40,782 nucleotides of DNA, taken from Opitutales bacterium (GTDB taxonomy: Bacteria > Verrucomicrobiota > Verrucomicrobiia > Opitutales > Coraliomargaritaceae). A program made the position numbers and the translations under genes. Below the pieces are notes generated by a model. That model had not been told where the DNA came from, made no database searches, and worked only from the letters and a program-made list of their open reading frames with translations. The number at the start of each line of letters is the position of its first letter. The stretch's first letter is position 1. The stretch covers positions 1-40,782 of the forward strand of contig JABBCA010000084.1 of the NCBI GenBank assembly GCA_018607135.1, read 5' to 3'. Below, piece after piece: positions 38,688-40,782 of this stretch.

Positions 38688-40592
38688 ATGTCTCTACTAG
38701 AGAAGATACAATCACCCGCAGACGTGAAAGCACTGCCGGAAGACGCTCTCCCGCAACTGGCAGAAGAAATACGCCAACGCATCATTTCAGTCACTTCGCA
38801 AAACGGTGGCCATGTAGGTCCCAACCTCGGCGTCGTAGAGCTCACCATCGCCCTGCACCGAGTCTTCGATACGCCCAAAGATCGCTTCTGCTTCGATGTA
38901 GCCCACCAAGGCTACGTCCACAAACTGCTCACAGGTCGCAATGACGAGCGCTTCGACAAGCTCCGTCTCGACGAAGGCCTCAGTGGCTTCCTCAATCGCT
39001 CCGAAAGTCAACACGACGCCTTTGGAGCAGGTCACGCAGGCACTGCCCTGTCCGCTGCACTTGGCATGGCCGCCGCTCGGGATCAACGCGGCAGCGACGA
39101 AAACGTAGTGGCCCTCTGTGGCGATGCGGCCTTCACCTGTGGAATCACAATGGAAGCGCTCAACAACGTAGCGACTTCGACCAAGAAGCTTGTGATTATC
39201 CTCAACGACAATAAGTGGTCCATCGCCAAAAACGTTGGTGCACTTCCACGTTATTTCAACGAGCTCATTACCAACCCGGTCTACAACCAGCTTAACGACG
39301 ACATTGAAGCCCTGCTACAAAAAGTTCCCGGCGGTGAGTCTTTAATCAATTTTGGTTCTAAATGGAAAAAAGAGACCAAAGATTTCTTTGTTCCCTCTTC
39401 GCTATTTGAGAAATTTAACGTGCGCTACATCGGCCCCATCGATGGGCACGACCCCAAGCAGCTCGAACGCTACCTAGAATTTGCTAAAAATGCGGAGCAG
39501 CCAGTTCTACTTCACATCTTGACCACCAAAGGTAAGGGCTACGATGTTGCGATCCAGAACCCAGAACGTTTCCACGGAGCCAGCCCCTTCGATGTGACTA
39601 CTGGCAAAGGTGCTCCTAGCCCTGAAGGCACCCCGCCGAAGTATCAAGACGTGATGGGTGAAACCATGGTCAAACTAGCTTCCAAAGACAAAAATATCGT
39701 AGGCATCACTGCCGCCATGCCAGCTGGAACAGGCATGAACATTCTTGAAAACGCCTTCCCGAAACAATTTTTCGATGTGGGCATCGCCGAAGAACACGCA
39801 GCTCTATTCGCTGCTGGCATGGCGACATCTGGCTTCCACCCGGTTTGCGCTATCTACTCGACATTTTTACAACGCGCATACGATCAAATTATCCACGACA
39901 TTGCGCTCCAGAACCTACCAGTTTTGTTCTGCATGGATCGCTCGGGCCTATCGCCAAACGACGGCGCCACACACCACGGCCTCTTTGACATCTCTTATCT
40001 TCGTTGCGTGCCCACAGCCGTGATCATGGCACCTGCCAACGAGGACGAACTGGCCGACATGATGGCCACAGGTATCCAATATCAAGGCCCTGCATTCATT
40101 CGCTACCCACGAGGAAATGGAATGGGCACACCAATTAAAGATACGCCAAAAGCGATTGAAATTGGAAAGTCTAAGCGTCTTGAAGACGCCGGCGAAATAG
40201 ACATTTGGGCCATTGGCAGTATGGTAGACGACGCTAAAAAGCTAACAGCGCGCCTAAGTGAACACGGCATCAAAGCCGGTGTCGTCAATGCACGATTTGC
40301 AAAACCACTCGACACCCAAGCACTGCTTGAATCCGCAAAAGAAACATCACTCATCGTGACCATGGAAGACCATGTGATCACAGGCGGCTTCGGCACCGCA
40401 GTCATGGAAGCCTTACAAGAAGGCAACACCCTGCGCCCCGTTGAGCGTATTGGCTGGCCAGATACATTTATTGAACACGGCAGTTCCGTTAAACAGCTTC
40501 GCAGCAGCGTAGGCCTGGATGCAGACAGTATTTTCAAACAAGTGCTCAGCCGCATCGAAACTCTCAAAGAAAATTCAGAACAACACGTTTAA
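38688..40592 (+). CDS. dxs: 1-deoxy-D-xylulose-5-phosphate synthase (divergent)
   Basis: 634 aa (E. coli 620). TPP enzyme joining pyruvate and glyceraldehyde 3-phosphate for the MEP pathway and PLP. Retained: NDNKWSIAKNVGAL (171-185), GPIDGHD (249-255), FDVGIAEEHAALFAAGMA (catalytic Glu368), IYSTFLQRAYDQ, DGATHHGLFD (His429), FIRYPRGNG. Deviating: GDAAFTCG instead of the TPP motif GDGA(I/L)TAG, VAHQGYVHK for VGHQAYPHK, and GHAGTALSA for GHSSTSISA. Gene context with xseB, and ispD/ispE elsewhere in the window, favour a genuine DXS. Start ATG 38688 after AATTAGGAAA. Confidence 0.88.
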   Translation: MSLLEKIQSPADVKALPEDALPQLAEEIRQRIISVTSQNGGHVGPNLGVVELTIALHRVFDTPKDRFCFDVAHQGYVHKLLTGRNDERFDKLRLDEGLSGFLNRSESQHDAFGAGHAGTALSAALGMAAARDQRGSDENVVALCGDAAFTCGITMEALNNVATSTKKLVIILNDNKWSIAKNVGALPRYFNELITNPVYNQLNDDIEALLQKVPGGESLINFGSKWKKETKDFFVPSSLFEKFNVRYIGPIDGHDPKQLERYLEFAKNAEQPVLLHILTTKGKGYDVAIQNPERFHGASPFDVTTGKGAPSPEGTPPKYQDVMGETMVKLASKDKNIVGITAAMPAGTGMNILENAFPKQFFDVGIAEEHAALFAAGMATSGFHPVCAIYSTFLQRAYDQIIHDIALQNLPVLFCMDRSGLSPNDGATHHGLFDISYLRCVPTAVIMAPANEDELADMMATGIQYQGPAFIRYPRGNGMGTPIKDTPKAIEIGKSKRLEDAGEIDIWAIGSMVDDAKKLTARLSEHGIKAGVVNARFAKPLDTQALLESAKETSLIVTMEDHVITGGFGTAVMEALQEGNTLRPVERIGWPDTFIEHGSSVKQLRSSVGLDADSIFKQVLSRIETLKENSEQHV

Positions 40593-40727
40593 AGTATTTC
40601 TGAATCCGCATAGAGATTGTAGAGAAACCGCTGAAGTAAAGCATAACGCGTTTGCTCTTGTGATCGTCTCTAATAACAAAGGGCAATATTTTAACCGATT
40701 AACGAAGTATCCGCATCACTTCCAAAC

Positions 40728-40782
40728 ATGCCCAAGCGTCTCAACAGTTTCATCGAAACCCTGGAAGCTATTCACTCCCCTC
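40728..40782 (+). CDS. Start of an unidentified gene, cut by the right edge
   Basis: ATG 40728 opens a frame of 18 codons (MPKRLNSFIETLEAIHSP) to the window end, 135 bases past dxs on the same strand. The leader CACTTCCAAAC resembles those of other genes here. Too short to assign; the space 40593-40727 holds no obvious terminator or RNA. Confidence 0.4.
   Translation, partial: MPKRLNSFIETLEAIHSP

Overview
The window is a stretch of core bacterial chromosome from a Gram-negative organism with about 50% GC. lpxA, an LptF/LptG-family permease and murJ point to an outer membrane containing lipid A. The gene set, the style of the proteins (Ste24-type M48 protease, secreted thioredoxin-fold protein, two-gene phosphotransacetylase, divergent DXS) and the scarcity of Shine-Dalgarno sequences suggest the Verrucomicrobiota. 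My best guess is a marine Opitutae lineage related to Coraliomargarita or Lentimonas. That placement is inference; there is no rRNA gene in the window.

Layout: 1-5045 holds gyrB (5' end cut by the window edge) and gyrA, closed by a clear terminator. 5124-6276 holds a secreted thioredoxin-fold protein and a doubtful small ORF. 6277-9361 (minus) holds topB behind a coiled-coil zinc-ribbon gene; diverging from it are a TPR gene and accA (plus, to 10860). 10868-10945 is a structured intergenic repeat. 10977-14017 (minus) encodes an MBL hydrolase, a secreted endonuclease/exonuclease/phosphatase-family protein and an M48 protease. 14282-16135 (plus) is parE without parC. 16218-19756 (minus) carries a secreted Pro-rich protein, a SleB-type hydrolase, an RlmI-like methyltransferase and an LptF/G permease. 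19854-21718 (plus) is an NSS transporter with a tiny MetS-like partner. 21728-26248 (minus) is ispE, ptsI, a glycosyltransferase and an Hpt protein. 26293-27713 (plus) is pyrF-ispD. 27723-28000 has a two-hairpin REP-like repeat, a terminator and an entericidin-like lipoprotein gene. 28043-35962 is all minus: an OppF-like ATPase, an IMPase-family phosphatase, a small-molecule kinase, a YjdM protein, an MscS channel, pdxA, lpxA and murJ. 36109-40592 (plus) is pta (catalytic part), a separate P-loop/DRTGG gene, xseB and dxs, then the start of another gene at the right edge.

Functionally the window covers DNA topology (gyrA, gyrB, parE, topB), isoprenoid precursors by the MEP route (dxs, ispD, ispE), envelope building (lpxA, murJ, LptF/G, glycosyltransferase, SleB-like, M48), fatty acid synthesis (accA), acetate/acetyl-phosphate metabolism (pta), pyrimidine and PLP synthesis (pyrF, pdxA), and transport. 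I see no CRISPR array, prophage, insertion sequence, defence island, rRNA or tRNA. Nothing here looks like a wholly new multi-gene system. The unusual points are smaller: period-7 repeats before gyrA and parE, two kinds of structured intergenic repeat, an RlmI-like protein lacking the expected catalytic cysteine, a divergent DXS, a split phosphotransacetylase, and glycine at the quinolone-resistance serine of GyrA.
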